Notes: a model not told the origin generated them from the letters alone. DNA of 64,000 nt from Amphibacillus marinus (GCF_900110345.1 NZ_FODJ01000008.1:109892-173891), one strand, 5' to 3'; shown: positions 1-9,035, numbered from the stretch's first letter. A program made the numbers and translations.

Positions 1-653
1 CTGTTAGATATGCATTGCTAGCCGTTCCAATGACAATAGCAACCGCCTTTATTGTCGCCATTTTCTTGAATAACAATTTAAGATTTATTGGCATTTATCG
101 AACGATCTTTTATATGCCTGCAATTGTATCAGGCGTAGCTGTTGCCATTGTCTTTAAGTGGGTGCTAGATCCAAACTATGGTGTAATTAATTCATTGTTA
201 GCTAATTTCGGGATTGATGGACCAAACTGGTTATATGACCCGAATTGGGTGTTGCCATCATACTTAATTATGGCTGTCTGGGGAGCAAGTGGGGGCTTAT
301 TAACGTATCTGGTCGGCTTAAAGGATATACCGAGGTCACTCTATGAATCGGCCGATTTGGATGGCGCCAACTTCTTACAGAAAGTGCGACACGTCACGAT
401 GCCGATGATGACACCAATCATTTTTTACAACATGATTATGGGGATCATTGGTGCATTTAGAAAGTTTACCGATGCATACGTGTTAGGAGGAGCCGGTAAT
501 CAAGGTAAATTCTATATGGTTTACCTATATGAAGAAGCATTTGCCTTTTACAACATGGGCTATGCGACTGCGTTAGCATGGGTGCTATTTGTTATTATTC
601 TTACATTAACGATTATTATCAATATTAGTAAAAAATACTGGGTGCATACTTAA
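1..653 (+). CDS. Carbohydrate ABC transporter permease, MalF/UgpA type (5' truncated by window edge)
   Basis: Membrane subunit of a sugar ABC importer. The frame is open from the first bases of the window, so the N-terminus lies outside; about 216 residues remain. Several hydrophobic segments are visible, and the cytoplasmic EAA loop that docks the ATPase reads ESADLDGANFLQKVRHVTMP. It is followed 19 bp downstream by the partner permease and then by lipoproteins and a GH130 enzyme, so this is probably the importer for the oligosaccharide those proteins handle (inference). The binding protein must be upstream of the window. No ATPase gene is present; importers of this type in Bacillota commonly share an MsmX-type ATPase (family knowledge). 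Confidence 0.9.
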   Translation, partial: VRYALLAVPMTIATAFIVAIFLNNNLRFIGIYRTIFYMPAIVSGVAVAIVFKWVLDPNYGVINSLLANFGIDGPNWLYDPNWVLPSYLIMAVWGASGGLLTYLVGLKDIPRSLYESADLDGANFLQKVRHVTMPMMTPIIFYNMIMGIIGAFRKFTDAYVLGGAGNQGKFYMVYLYEEAFAFYNMGYATALAWVLFVIILTLTIIINISKKYWVHT

Positions 654-672
654 AGAGAGGAGTGTAGCTACT

Positions 673-1515
673 GTGAATTCAAATAGTCGAAAAGTGCGGA
701 TTAATAAGGCGATTTTATATCTTGTGTTATCGTTAGGGTCTGTCTTGATGTTGTTACCTTTTTTCTGGATGATTAGTACGGCACTAAAGCCTGATAATGC
801 TATTTTTACCGTGCCGATTCAATGGTTTCCGCAAACATTATACTTGAATAACTTTATCAGGGCGATGGAAGTTGTTCCGATTATGCGTTATATGTTCAAT
901 ACCTTCTTAATTGCTGCACTTAAAATATTCGGGGAAGTATTTGTATCAGCGCTTGTTGCCTATGGTTTTGCGCGATTCAATTTTAAATATAAAAATATCC
1001 TGTTTATGGTTTTATTAGCAACTATGATGCTGCCATATGAAGTAACAATGATCCCGACCTTTATCATTTGGTCAAGATTAGGTTTTGCTGATAGCTATGT
1101 CCCATTAATTTTACCGGCATACTTTGGCTCGGCATCGTTTATCTTCTTTTTAAGAATGTACTTTCAAACATATCCAAAAGAGCTAGAGGAGTCCGCATTA
1201 ATTGATGGTGCGAGTTATTTGCAAATTTTCATCCGAATCTTCGTTCCGCTGTCAAAGGCTGCGCTCATGACGATCGGGATGTGGTCATTTATGGGTACAT
1301 GGAATGATTTATTAGGTCAATTAATTTATATTAATTCACCTGAGAAGTATACGATTCAATTAGGTCTTGCTTCATTTAGTAATATGACAGGCGAGACACT
1401 CTGGGGGCCGCTGATGGCCGCCTCATTCATTGCCTTAATACCCGTCATTTTAATCCTTCTATTTGCACAACGCTACTTTACAGAAGGGGTTAAGATGTCA
1501 GGGATTAAAGGATAA
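673..1515 (+). CDS. Carbohydrate ABC transporter permease, MalG type
   Basis: Second membrane subunit of the sugar importer, 280 residues, the usual length for MalG/UgpE-type permeases. It starts at GTG 673 behind an AGAGGAG site. About six hydrophobic segments can be drawn (first near residues 12-35), and the EAA loop reads EESALIDGASYLQIFIRIFVP near residues 172-192. The C-terminus (YFTEGVKMSGIKG) is typical of the family. It is cotranscribed with the preceding permease (19-bp gap) and the small lipoprotein that follows 27 bp later. Substrate is unknown; beta-mannoside-type oligosaccharides are suggested by the GH130 gene downstream. Confidence 0.92.
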   Translation: MNSNSRKVRINKAILYLVLSLGSVLMLLPFFWMISTALKPDNAIFTVPIQWFPQTLYLNNFIRAMEVVPIMRYMFNTFLIAALKIFGEVFVSALVAYGFARFNFKYKNILFMVLLATMMLPYEVTMIPTFIIWSRLGFADSYVPLILPAYFGSASFIFFLRMYFQTYPKELEESALIDGASYLQIFIRIFVPLSKAALMTIGMWSFMGTWNDLLGQLIYINSPEKYTIQLGLASFSNMTGETLWGPLMAASFIALIPVILILLFAQRYFTEGVKMSGIKG

Positions 1516-1542
1516 ATTATTAACCTTAGGGGAGGAAGTAAC

Positions 1543-2091
1543 ATGTTTAAAAAGGTATTATTAACAATTGGTTTAATTGCATCAGTAATCGTTTTTATAG
1601 GATGCCAGCAAGCAGCTGAAGGTGGCGATTTATTCTTCTACACGCAAACAGCAGATGAAATCGCAAACTGGACATCAATGGTAACACCAGGTGGTGGAGA
1701 AGGCTCAGTTGAGCTTGGTGATGATGTTGCCATCATTAAAGCTGCAGAAGATGGTTGGGGTGGTGTTCAATCGGAGGAAGTATCGATTGACCTAACAAAA
1801 GATCCGATGTTCTTTGTACGTGTTAAAGAGGCAAATGATGGTTTTATGTGGGGAGCAAAATTCGTACCAAATTCACCAGCTATTGATGAGCATGCATGGG
1901 GTGTTTATTTAATTGAAGATAATGATTTTAAGTGGAACAACTATGCTGCTGTAGAGTTAAAGGATAAGCTGGGCGAAGACTTTATTAGCTTATATGGTGA
2001 AGAGATTGAAGGTGTGTTATGGATTTATGCAACAGGTGGTCCAGAAGCTGAAGTTGAAATTTCAGAAGTGAAAATGTTAAACCAAGAGTAA
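1543..2091 (+). CDS. Small lipoprotein of unknown function
   Basis: A 182-residue protein with a lipoprotein signal: positive MFKK, hydrophobic stretch, lipobox ending at Cys21 (VFIGC). The mature part (about 160 residues) is acidic, rich in W, G and beta-forming residues, and looks like one beta-sandwich domain, as in carbohydrate-binding modules; I cannot assign a family. It begins 27 bp after the permease, with a GGGGAGG ribosome site, so it probably belongs to the same transcript. A role as a surface glycan-binding accessory to the importer is an inference from fold impression and context only. Confidence 0.75.
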   Translation: MFKKVLLTIGLIASVIVFIGCQQAAEGGDLFFYTQTADEIANWTSMVTPGGGEGSVELGDDVAIIKAAEDGWGGVQSEEVSIDLTKDPMFFVRVKEANDGFMWGAKFVPNSPAIDEHAWGVYLIEDNDFKWNNYAAVELKDKLGEDFISLYGEEIEGVLWIYATGGPEAEVEISEVKMLNQE

Positions 2092-2100
2092 GTAATGATG

Positions 2101-2205
2101 TGCCAATAGTTTGAAAATCAGAATGAAGCAGGCATTTTTCAATCAAAGTCAGGATTAAGAGCCAGGATCAAAGCTGATTGACTAAACCATTGGCATATTT
2201 TATTT
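2101..2205 (+). terminator. Long imperfect stem-loop, probable terminator or attenuator
   Basis: Arms TGCCAATAGTTT (2101-2112) and AAACCATTGGCA (2184-2195) pair, with an inner ATCAG/CTGAT pairing, and are followed by TATTTTATTTT. It separates the permease/small lipoprotein transcript from the gene at 2260. The loop is long, so termination is likely to be partial. Confidence 0.5.
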
Positions 2206-2259
2206 TAAACATACTTATCCCAAAAACAGCTAGAGCAGTTAAGTTAGGAGATCCAATCT

Positions 2260-4212
2260 ATGTATGCATATAACAAACTGAAGATACGATTAGGACTAAT
2301 CATATTTACATGCTTTTTAGCGGGGTGTGATCAGGATATGAAAACGAGTAAAGATCTAAACCTCGATAAAGAAGTATTAAGGGTGTCATTGTATAACGAA
2401 GCAAGTCCAACTGATTATCAACTTATTGACTGGCAAGATCGCGCATTGGCCTTTGATCGTTTGATTTTTGACCAAGAAGCTGAAGGTAATTATCTCCCGC
2501 TTATTTGGGACGACAGGCAGTATAATTCCTTTGGTCTGCCAGCATATGTTGGCGATGGCCGTTTGCATAATGATGGTGCACAAGAGGCTGTGACCAATAT
2601 AGCAGCAATTGTAAGCGCTAGTTTATTGGGGGAAGATAAAAGTGAAGGTGAGGATTACGTCTCCCAGCTAAGTGCGTTTTTTAGCGAAGAAGAAGGTATT
2701 ATCTTAAATAACCCCGCAGGCAGTAGTGAAACAACCTCAATGTGGTATTTACTGTATCCGACAATCTTGTTTGCTCATGCGTCAGACTTATATGAGTCAA
2801 ATGATCTGTTAAGAGAGCAATTATTAACAGCAATTGAGAGCTGGTATCAAGCTTATCTTGTTATGTACGACAATGGCAATCCAGATTTTGATTACACCGG
2901 ATTTAATTTTAATACGAATGAACCATATCGCAACGATGTTTGGACAGAGCCGGATAGCGCAGTAGGAATTGGATTGTTAATGTATTATGGCTATGAAATG
3001 ACTGAAGAAACTAAGTATTTAGATGCAGCCATCAATACGATGGATTACATGGAGAATTATTTTGGTAGCCCACTTTATGAAGCACTAATGTACTTTGGGC
3101 CATATCTAGCAGCTAAACTAAATGCCTATCATGGTACCACATATGACATAGCCGGTTTTATGGATGACAATTTTAATGCATCTTCTATTCCGCGTGGAGG
3201 TTGGGGCTCAATTATTGGTCAGTGGGGTAATTACGAAATGAATGGGTTATTTGGCAGTGCGACAGATGGAGGCGGTTTTGCCTTTTCTATGAATACGTTT
3301 GCCGGGGCCGGTGCAATTGTGCCGGTGGCCGCATATGATGCGCGCTTTGCTAGGAGTATCGGGCAGTGGATGCTTCACCTCGCCAGTAATTCAAGGTATT
3401 ATTTTGCAACTGAAACAAATGATGAAAACCAATCATGCACCTACTTTAATAATGATTGTGCTGATATTGAAGATAGCATTAAATACGCCATTCCTTATGA
3501 AGGAATAAGAAAAGATAGTAATGGGAGAACGCCTTGGTTTGGTGGTGATCCAACTGTGTACGGCTGGGCTGAAACAGATTTCTCACTATATAGCGGTGCC
3601 CACACTGGGATACTAGCCTCTTTAATTACCGCTACCAATATTGAGCAAATTCTTCGTCTTGATTTAAATGCGACAAGGTTTTTTGAAGACGAGAACTACC
3701 CAACGTCACTATTCTATAACCCTTATCAAGAAGAAAAAGAGCTTATATACGAAGTGACGTCAGCTGGTGAAGTCAATCTATTTAATACGTTAACGAATGA
3801 AGTTATTGTGTCCAATGTTAATGACAGTGTTGCAGTCGAGATCGAAGCTGATCGTGCCTTGGTCATTGTCGAACTTCCGAGTGATGCTGAAGTAATCAAA
3901 GAAGACGGAGGGTATTATGTCAGTAATCAATTAATATCCACGGAGCTAATTGCTGTTGCGGTAAGTGGAATTGAAGAAAATGAAAGTGTTTCTGGCAAGA
4001 TAACATTGGATGTTGAAGTTGTTGCTAATTATGAAACGGAAATAGCTGAAATCACTTTAGAGTTAGATGAGCACACACTTATTTTTAATGAAAATGAAGC
4101 GGTCACTTTTACTACGAAGGATTACCGTTCAGGACCAAAAAGAATGCGTGTTGGCATAGAAACGACTGATGGTAAAACGGACCACACATATTTAAGGATG
4201 CAGTTTAAATAG
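2260..4212 (+). CDS. Large lipoprotein of unknown family, possibly a helical-barrel glycan-active enzyme
   Basis: A 650-residue exported lipoprotein: hydrophobic signal and lipobox LAGC with Cys near residue 23. Residues about 80-460 are rich in aromatic residues and in Gly/Asn/Asp loops, with repeated helix-length segments, the look of an (alpha/alpha)-barrel glycosidase or lyase. The last 170 residues are beta-rich and charged, like Ig-like or beta-sandwich modules. I do not recognise a named family and see no certain catalytic motif. It is directly followed (15 bp) by GH130 and DUF1861 genes, so it may trim or bind the same glycan on the cell surface. Could instead be a non-catalytic glycan-binding protein. 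Confidence 0.7.
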   Translation: MYAYNKLKIRLGLIIFTCFLAGCDQDMKTSKDLNLDKEVLRVSLYNEASPTDYQLIDWQDRALAFDRLIFDQEAEGNYLPLIWDDRQYNSFGLPAYVGDGRLHNDGAQEAVTNIAAIVSASLLGEDKSEGEDYVSQLSAFFSEEEGIILNNPAGSSETTSMWYLLYPTILFAHASDLYESNDLLREQLLTAIESWYQAYLVMYDNGNPDFDYTGFNFNTNEPYRNDVWTEPDSAVGIGLLMYYGYEMTEETKYLDAAINTMDYMENYFGSPLYEALMYFGPYLAAKLNAYHGTTYDIAGFMDDNFNASSIPRGGWGSIIGQWGNYEMNGLFGSATDGGGFAFSMNTFAGAGAIVPVAAYDARFARSIGQWMLHLASNSRYYFATETNDENQSCTYFNNDCADIEDSIKYAIPYEGIRKDSNGRTPWFGGDPTVYGWAETDFSLYSGAHTGILASLITATNIEQILRLDLNATRFFEDENYPTSLFYNPYQEEKELIYEVTSAGEVNLFNTLTNEVIVSNVNDSVAVEIEADRALVIVELPSDAEVIKEDGGYYVSNQLISTELIAVAVSGIEENESVSGKITLDVEVVANYETEIAEITLELDEHTLIFNENEAVTFTTKDYRSGPKRMRVGIETTDGKTDHTYLRMQFK

Positions 4213-4227
4213 AAAGCAGGTAATTAG

Positions 4228-5304
4228 ATGAACATAGATAGACATGACAACAACCCCATTATCACAACAAGTGATATTGAGCCTTCTCGTTCAGATTTTA
4301 AAGTGGATGGGGTATTTAATGCGGCTGCAACAAAGTATGGTGATGAAATCATATTGTTACTCCGAGTAGCCGAGAGCTTAAAAGAAACATTAGCAGATGA
4401 AGTGACCTATCCTGTTCTTGAGCAAGATGAAGATGGCAATGATACACTCGTTATCAAGACAATTAATAAAGTGCGTGAACGTGAACATTATGACTTTTCT
4501 GATGCACGAGTCATTTATGATCGCTCTAAAAAGCGCAAAACAGTTGCGCTTACTTCAATATCTCATCTTCGTTTGGCCAGAAGTAAAGATGGAGTACACT
4601 TCGAGATTGATCAAAAGCCCACTATTTTCCCACAAGGAAAGTATGAAACGTGGGGGATAGAAGACCCTCGGATCACTCAAATTGAGGGGGTTTACTATAT
4701 CAATTATACAGCAGTATCACCACTTGGTGCAGGGACGGCTTTAATTAAAACGACCGACTTCATCACCTTTGAACGGGTCGGTTTAATTTTCCCACCCGAA
4801 AATAAAGATGTCTCGTTATTCCCTGAAAAAATTAACGGTAAATATGTTGCTTACCACCGCCCTGTTCCTAATGCTTTTGGCAATCCGGATATCTGGCTAG
4901 CAACCTCTCCTGATCTGATCAGCTGGGGAGAGCATAAACATCTGTTATCTGTCCAAGAAGAAGGCTGGGAGAATGGTAGGATTGGTGGTGGGGCACCGTC
5001 ATTTAAAAATGATAAGGGTTGGATTCATATTTATCATGCAGCTGACCACAATAACCGCTATTGCTTAGGGGCATTTATAACTGATATTAATGATCCAAGT
5101 AAGATTATTGCCAAAACAAATAAACCAATTTTAGAGCCAGAAGCACTTTATGAGGTCGAAGGGTTTTTCGGCAATGTTGTCTTTACGTGTGGCGTTATTA
5201 ATGAGCATGATAAGGTGAAAATATACTATGGTGCATCTGATGAAGTGATGGCTCTTGCAGAGATCGGAATTGAAGAAATCTATGATGCTTTAGGTATTAA
5301 TTAG
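4228..5304 (+). CDS. Glycoside hydrolase family 130 protein (beta-mannoside phosphorylase/hydrolase family)
   Basis: A five-bladed beta-propeller enzyme, 358 residues, no signal peptide, so cytoplasmic. GH130 signatures are visible in order: FNAAAT near residue 30, GIEDPR at 143-148 (the Asp is the family's proposed proton donor), YHRP near 209-212, RIGGGAPS near 251-258 and YYGASD at 333-338. The family phosphorolyses or hydrolyses beta-linked mannosides; sequence alone does not tell me which here. The neighbouring importer and lipoproteins suggest intracellular breakdown of the imported oligosaccharide. Start ATG 4228 follows a GCAGG site 15 bp after the preceding stop. Confidence 0.88.
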   Translation: MNIDRHDNNPIITTSDIEPSRSDFKVDGVFNAAATKYGDEIILLLRVAESLKETLADEVTYPVLEQDEDGNDTLVIKTINKVREREHYDFSDARVIYDRSKKRKTVALTSISHLRLARSKDGVHFEIDQKPTIFPQGKYETWGIEDPRITQIEGVYYINYTAVSPLGAGTALIKTTDFITFERVGLIFPPENKDVSLFPEKINGKYVAYHRPVPNAFGNPDIWLATSPDLISWGEHKHLLSVQEEGWENGRIGGGAPSFKNDKGWIHIYHAADHNNRYCLGAFITDINDPSKIIAKTNKPILEPEALYEVEGFFGNVVFTCGVINEHDKVKIYYGASDEVMALAEIGIEEIYDALGIN

Positions 5305-5313
5305 GAGGAAATT

Positions 5314-6249
5314 ATGAACCAAACTCAACAAACGGTAGATAAATTATTAGTAGCATTTAGAGAAGAAGCGAAAACAAGTACCCCTAAGAAGATTATCTTC
5401 CATGGTGTGGAGGGGTATGATGTATATAATCCGACCGCCCCCTTTCAATGGAACGACCAAACATTAATGATTGGTCGGGTAGAGAAAAGAGATAGTGAGC
5501 ACTCAAAAGCAATTTTCTTTCAAGAAAAAGCAGGAGAATTTTATCGTTTAGAAGGCATGCCAGAATATCAATTACAAGATCCCTACGTCTCATTTATAGG
5601 TGGAAAAATTGTTTTTGGTGGAACAGAAATATATCCACACCCAGATGATGCAACTAAACTTGCATGGCGAGCAAAGTTCTATTATGGTGAGGATTTACTG
5701 GCTATGGAAGAGCTCGTTACAGGCCCACGAGGCATGAAGGATATTCGTTTGATTGAGCTAGCAAATGGCACGGTAGGTGTATTTTCACGACCACAAGGAG
5801 AACGAGGAGGACGTGGTAAGATTGGTTTTACTGTTATTAATAAGCTAACAGATTTAACCGCAGAAATTATTGACCAAGCACCGTTACTTGATCAATTTAT
5901 TGATGAAGAATGGGGTGGCTGTAATGAAGCGACGCTGTTGTCTAATGGGAAAATTGGTGTGCTTGGGCATATTGCAAAGTTTAGCGAAGGTGATGTAAGA
6001 CACTACTATCCGATGACGTTCTGTTTAGATGCTGAAACGGGTGAATACTCTGAAATGAAGATTATTGCTGAACGGTGTAATATGCTACCTGGACCTAGTA
6101 AGCGCCCTGATTTAGAGGATGTCCTCTTTAGTGCAGGGTTAGTTCGAGTGGAAAATGGAAAGGCTATTCTCTACACTGGTGTGAGTGATGCGGAGACACA
6201 GTCGATTGAGATACCTGACCCATTTAGCGAATATGAGATTTATTTTTAA
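5314..6249 (+). CDS. DUF1861 family protein, predicted beta-propeller partner of GH130
   Basis: A 311-residue cytoplasmic protein. Repeated sheet-like blocks (FHGVEGYDVYNPTAPF near residue 29, LQDPYVSF near 86, MKDIRLIEL near 141, EEWGGCNEATLL near 197) and overall composition match the DUF1861 family, which is predicted to be propeller-like and often sits beside GH130 genes (family knowledge). Function is not established. It starts 9 bp after the GH130 stop behind TAGGAGG, so expression is tightly coupled. A bidirectional terminator follows. It may be a glycosidase or phosphorylase relative, or an accessory subunit. Confidence 0.8.
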   Translation: MNQTQQTVDKLLVAFREEAKTSTPKKIIFHGVEGYDVYNPTAPFQWNDQTLMIGRVEKRDSEHSKAIFFQEKAGEFYRLEGMPEYQLQDPYVSFIGGKIVFGGTEIYPHPDDATKLAWRAKFYYGEDLLAMEELVTGPRGMKDIRLIELANGTVGVFSRPQGERGGRGKIGFTVINKLTDLTAEIIDQAPLLDQFIDEEWGGCNEATLLSNGKIGVLGHIAKFSEGDVRHYYPMTFCLDAETGEYSEMKIIAERCNMLPGPSKRPDLEDVLFSAGLVRVENGKAILYTGVSDAETQSIEIPDPFSEYEIYF

Positions 6250-6284
6250 CAGCAATTGTAATTACTGGTGTAGTTTTAATTAAT

Positions 6285-6319
6285 AAAAAGCAGGATAGCA
6301 AATCGCTGTCCTGCTTTTC
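6285..6319. terminator. Bidirectional Rho-independent terminator
   Basis: Stem AAAAGCAGGATAGC paired with GCTGTCCTGCTTTT, with A- and T-rich flanks on both sides. It lies between the convergent DUF1861 gene (plus) and the small membrane protein gene (minus). Confidence 0.85.
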
Positions 6320-6325
6320 TCTACG

Positions 6326-6547
6326 TTAAATTAGTTTCCTATATAAGAAAGCAAAGAGTAGAAAGAGAAAGACGCTTATAAATGCGATAATTAAGCCGTA
6401 CAAGGCAGCAGTAATAATTCCTAAAACTAAACTGTTGTCTGCCCCAATGCTAAATAAGAACTGCATGAATGACAGAACAAATACAATAGTAACAGTAATT
6501 TTCATTTTAGCTATTTGAGACTTTTTGTGCAATATCTTGTTACTCAT
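6326..6547 (-). CDS. Small two-helix membrane protein, unknown function
   Basis: A 73-residue protein on the minus strand with a basic N-terminus (MSNKILHKKSQIAKMK) and two hydrophobic segments, about residues 17-35 and 40-70. The start at 6547 is backed by AAGGAG about 8 bases upstream on the minus strand, which supports a real gene. I do not recognise a family. It is a single-gene unit sharing a terminator with the convergent DUF1861 gene. Confidence 0.65.
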   Translation of the reverse strand: MSNKILHKKSQIAKMKITVTIVFVLSFMQFLFSIGADNSLVLGIITAALYGLIIAFISVFLFLLFAFLYRKLI

Positions 6548-6616
6548 TCTCAGTTCTCCTTGATTTTCAAGTATTAATTAGCGGTGTTTATCGTCATTAT
6601 AAATGCAAATTAACTT

Positions 6617-6820
6617 TCGCACAATAAAAATAGTCATTAAGCCTTTAGCGTATTGGGAAGGAGAGATACTCAATACCCATGTTAACTTTCTTTTCAAGTT
6701 GGCAAGCTATGCTGTTTGATAAGAAATGGATTCGCTACGGGTTAATACCTAGACTAAATCTTTGGTCAACCCTCAAGCCAGCTTAGTTGAACCTTACTAT
6801 CTTGATGTAAAAGTTGAGAA
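6617..6820. repeat. Degraded copy of a dispersed intergenic repeat family
   Basis: The 423-base gene-free stretch 6548-6970 holds sequence shared with other gaps. AATAGTCATTAAGC.. and TTTCTTTTCAAGTTGGCAAG (ending near 6705) resemble 44219-44290, and the block near 6774-6820 (AGTTGAACCTTACTATCTTG) resembles 35061-35110. The copy is weathered and has no clear ends. The remainder holds the hssR promoter. Confidence 0.55.
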
Positions 6821-6903
6821 TGTAATGATAAGATAACGTCTGTATGTTTCGCCATTTCATTAAAGTGTATTACTGTAACAATTTGAACTGGCACGCTTTC
6901 GCT

Positions 6904-6931
6904 TTGAAATGACGGTCCTATTTATTATAAT
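6904..6931 (+). promoter_or_regulatory. Sigma-A type promoter for the HssRS-like two-component system
   Basis: TTGAAA (6904-6909), 16-base spacer, TATAAT (6926-6931). The start codon is 40 bases downstream of the -10 element. Confidence 0.6.
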
Positions 6932-6970
6932 GAATTTATTAATGTTTTAAGTTTTTATTTAAAAAAAGGT

Positions 6971-7654
6971 GTGAGTAGAATAGCAACAATATTAGTAGTA
7001 GATGATGATTCGCATATTAGAAGGCTAATGACCTTATACTTAACTAAGAGTCATTTTGATGTAATTGAGGCAGGGGATGGCGAGGTAGCATTAAGTATTT
7101 TAGCCAAGCAAGCTGTTGATCTTGCGATTGTTGATATCATGATGCCTAACTTGAATGGAATTGAGCTTACTAAAGAGCTTAAATCCTTTTATGAACTGCC
7201 TGTTTTAATGGTGACTGCTAAGCATGAGTCACATGATAAAGTAAAGGGATTTGAAGCAGGTACAGATGATTATTTAGTTAAACCGTTCGATCCGATTGAA
7301 CTCGTTCTTCGTGTGAAAGCATTGCTGAAGCGGTACAATTTGCAAGCTGACAAACGGAATAAAATTGGTGAGCTTGAGATTGACCTTGATCGTTTAACGG
7401 TTTCCAATCAAGAGCAGATTGTTGAACTAAAGCGCAAGGAATGTGAGTTGCTCTTTGAGCTATCCCATGAACAAGGACGAATCTTTACAAGAACGCAACT
7501 CGTCGAGAAAATCTGGGGGTTTGATTATGAGGGTGATGACCGAACTGTTGACGTTCATATTAAACGTTTGCGCGAAAAGCTAGCTGTTTTTCCGAGTTTA
7601 AAAATAAGCACGGTTAGAGGATTGGGGTATCGGTTAGAGGACGTGAAGCCATGA
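6971..7654 (+). CDS. hssR: OmpR-family response regulator, HssR-like
   Basis: A 227-residue DNA-binding response regulator. The receiver domain covers residues 1-120 with acidic pocket VVDDD, phospho-acceptor Asp55 (AIVDIMMPN) and Lys in LVKPFD. The C-terminal winged-helix domain contains IWGFDYEGDDRTVDVHIKRL and TVRGLGYRLE, close to what I recall of Staphylococcus HssR. It starts at GTG 6971 with GGTGTGAG just before. It overlaps the sensor kinase by 4 bases. The HssR assignment is strengthened by the HrtB/HrtA homologues downstream and by an HssR-type direct repeat at 9003-9022. It should activate heme-stress genes. Confidence 0.82.
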   Translation: MSRIATILVVDDDSHIRRLMTLYLTKSHFDVIEAGDGEVALSILAKQAVDLAIVDIMMPNLNGIELTKELKSFYELPVLMVTAKHESHDKVKGFEAGTDDYLVKPFDPIELVLRVKALLKRYNLQADKRNKIGELEIDLDRLTVSNQEQIVELKRKECELLFELSHEQGRIFTRTQLVEKIWGFDYEGDDRTVDVHIKRLREKLAVFPSLKISTVRGLGYRLEDVKP

Positions 7655-9003
7655 TTCGAAGTCTATATTGGAAATTTGTTGTTACCTTTATTACGGGTGT
7701 AGTTGGAAGTCTTCTTGCTACCTATTTTATAATATCTGTTTTTTTTCAAGATGAATGGTTCTTTCGTTCAGAATTAGAACGATCGACTGATCATGTAGTT
7801 GAGTTGTTAGAATTAGTTGACACAGAAGACCGATCTCGGTTGCTAGCTTTACTCAACAATATTGGGACCAGCCCTGTTGTTCTAGATCAGGTAGGGGAGC
7901 ATGTTGATGGGAATCGTGAGGCTACTTTTTTTAACGAGGACATGATCGTGCGTATGAATCAACTTCCGCAGTCAGAGATCATGCTTTTCGTACCGCAAGA
8001 GCAGAGCTTAGTCAGGGTGGTCGGCATTAATTTGGATAATGAGTTAATACTGTTTGTTAAAATTGATTTTAATAATGAATTTACCAGTTCCAGACGGTTA
8101 ACGCTAAATGCGCTATTTCTCGTTTTATTAATTGGTAGTACATTTATCATTCTTGTCTCAAAGTATTTTGTTTCAAGTATCCGCAAAGTAACCAATGCCG
8201 CTGAGCAACTTGCTACTGGTGATTTTTCAGTTAGATTAACAACTGAAAGACAAGACGAAGTTGGTCGGTTAATGCACAGTTTTAATAAATTGGCCAAAGC
8301 TTTGGCCAATATGGATGAAGTACGGGAAACGTTTGTGAGTAATGTTTCTCATGAAATGCAGTCTCCACTGACTTCTATTAAGGGATACGCACGAGCGATC
8401 CAAGATGGCATGATTAACTATGACGATCAAACCGAATACTTAGCAATTATTTATCAAGAAGCAGATCGATTATCACGGTTATCCGATAACTTGTTGAGAA
8501 TGGCATCGCTAGACTCAGAAAAGCACCCATATCGTCCAGAATGGTATCGGTTAGATGAACAGATTAGACGCGTTGTTTTATCAACTGAGCCATTATGGAA
8601 GGAAAAGGACATTACCATTGAATTAGATTTAAATTTAGAAAAAATTATGGCCGATCAGGACTTAATGGAACAGGTTTGGTTAAACCTATTAGTAAATGCT
8701 GTTAAGTACAATCGTGAGCAAGGGAGTGTCCATATATCAACTTATATGGAAGGTGATCATCACGTTGTTAGAGTCAATGATACAGGTATTGGAATACCAG
8801 AGCCAGCCATTCCTTATTTATTTGATCGTTTCTATAAGGTTGACCAGGCCAGATCAGCAACGAATTCTGGAAGTGGGCTAGGGCTTTCCATTGTCAAAAA
8901 AATCATCTTGCTCCATCGAGGTTCCATTGATGTTGTTAGTAAGCTGGATGTAGGTACAACTTTCTTCATTCGTATTCCAATTAATCAAAAAAAGTCAAAC
9001 TAG
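7651..9003 (+). CDS. hssS: Sensor histidine kinase, HssS-like
   Basis: A 450-residue membrane kinase with TM1 near residues 8-31, an extracellular domain of about 115 residues, TM2 near 150-172, HAMP near 172-225, the HisKA phospho-acceptor His234 in NVSHEMQSPL, an N-box (LLVNAVKYN) and G-boxes (DTGIGIP, GSGLGLSI). Length and layout match HssS. It is translationally coupled to the regulator by an ATGA overlap. It presumably senses membrane or heme stress and phosphorylates the adjacent regulator. The stop codon overlaps the first base of the direct repeat that probably binds that regulator. Confidence 0.82.
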   Translation: MIRSLYWKFVVTFITGVVGSLLATYFIISVFFQDEWFFRSELERSTDHVVELLELVDTEDRSRLLALLNNIGTSPVVLDQVGEHVDGNREATFFNEDMIVRMNQLPQSEIMLFVPQEQSLVRVVGINLDNELILFVKIDFNNEFTSSRRLTLNALFLVLLIGSTFIILVSKYFVSSIRKVTNAAEQLATGDFSVRLTTERQDEVGRLMHSFNKLAKALANMDEVRETFVSNVSHEMQSPLTSIKGYARAIQDGMINYDDQTEYLAIIYQEADRLSRLSDNLLRMASLDSEKHPYRPEWYRLDEQIRRVVLSTEPLWKEKDITIELDLNLEKIMADQDLMEQVWLNLLVNAVKYNREQGSVHISTYMEGDHHVVRVNDTGIGIPEPAIPYLFDRFYKVDQARSATNSGSGLGLSIVKKIILLHRGSIDVVSKLDVGTTFFIRIPINQKKSN

Positions 9004-9035
9004 TTCATACTCAGTTCATATTCATCATTTATACT
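9003..9035 (+). promoter_or_regulatory. HssR-type direct repeat plus -10 element (activator-dependent promoter)
   Basis: Two copies in tandem: GTTCATACT (9003-9011) and GTTCATATT (9014-9022), an 11-base period, followed 7 bases later by TATACT (9030-9035) with no good -35. This matches in form the direct repeat I recall for Staphylococcus HssR upstream of hrtAB. Here it precedes a 53-codon gene and the yugP-like peptidase gene. Confidence 0.68.

Noticed and set aside
7959..8309. 116-codon open frame antisense to the HssS-like kinase gene
   Set aside because: No ribosome site or promoter, low-complexity translation; it mirrors the coding pattern of the kinase.
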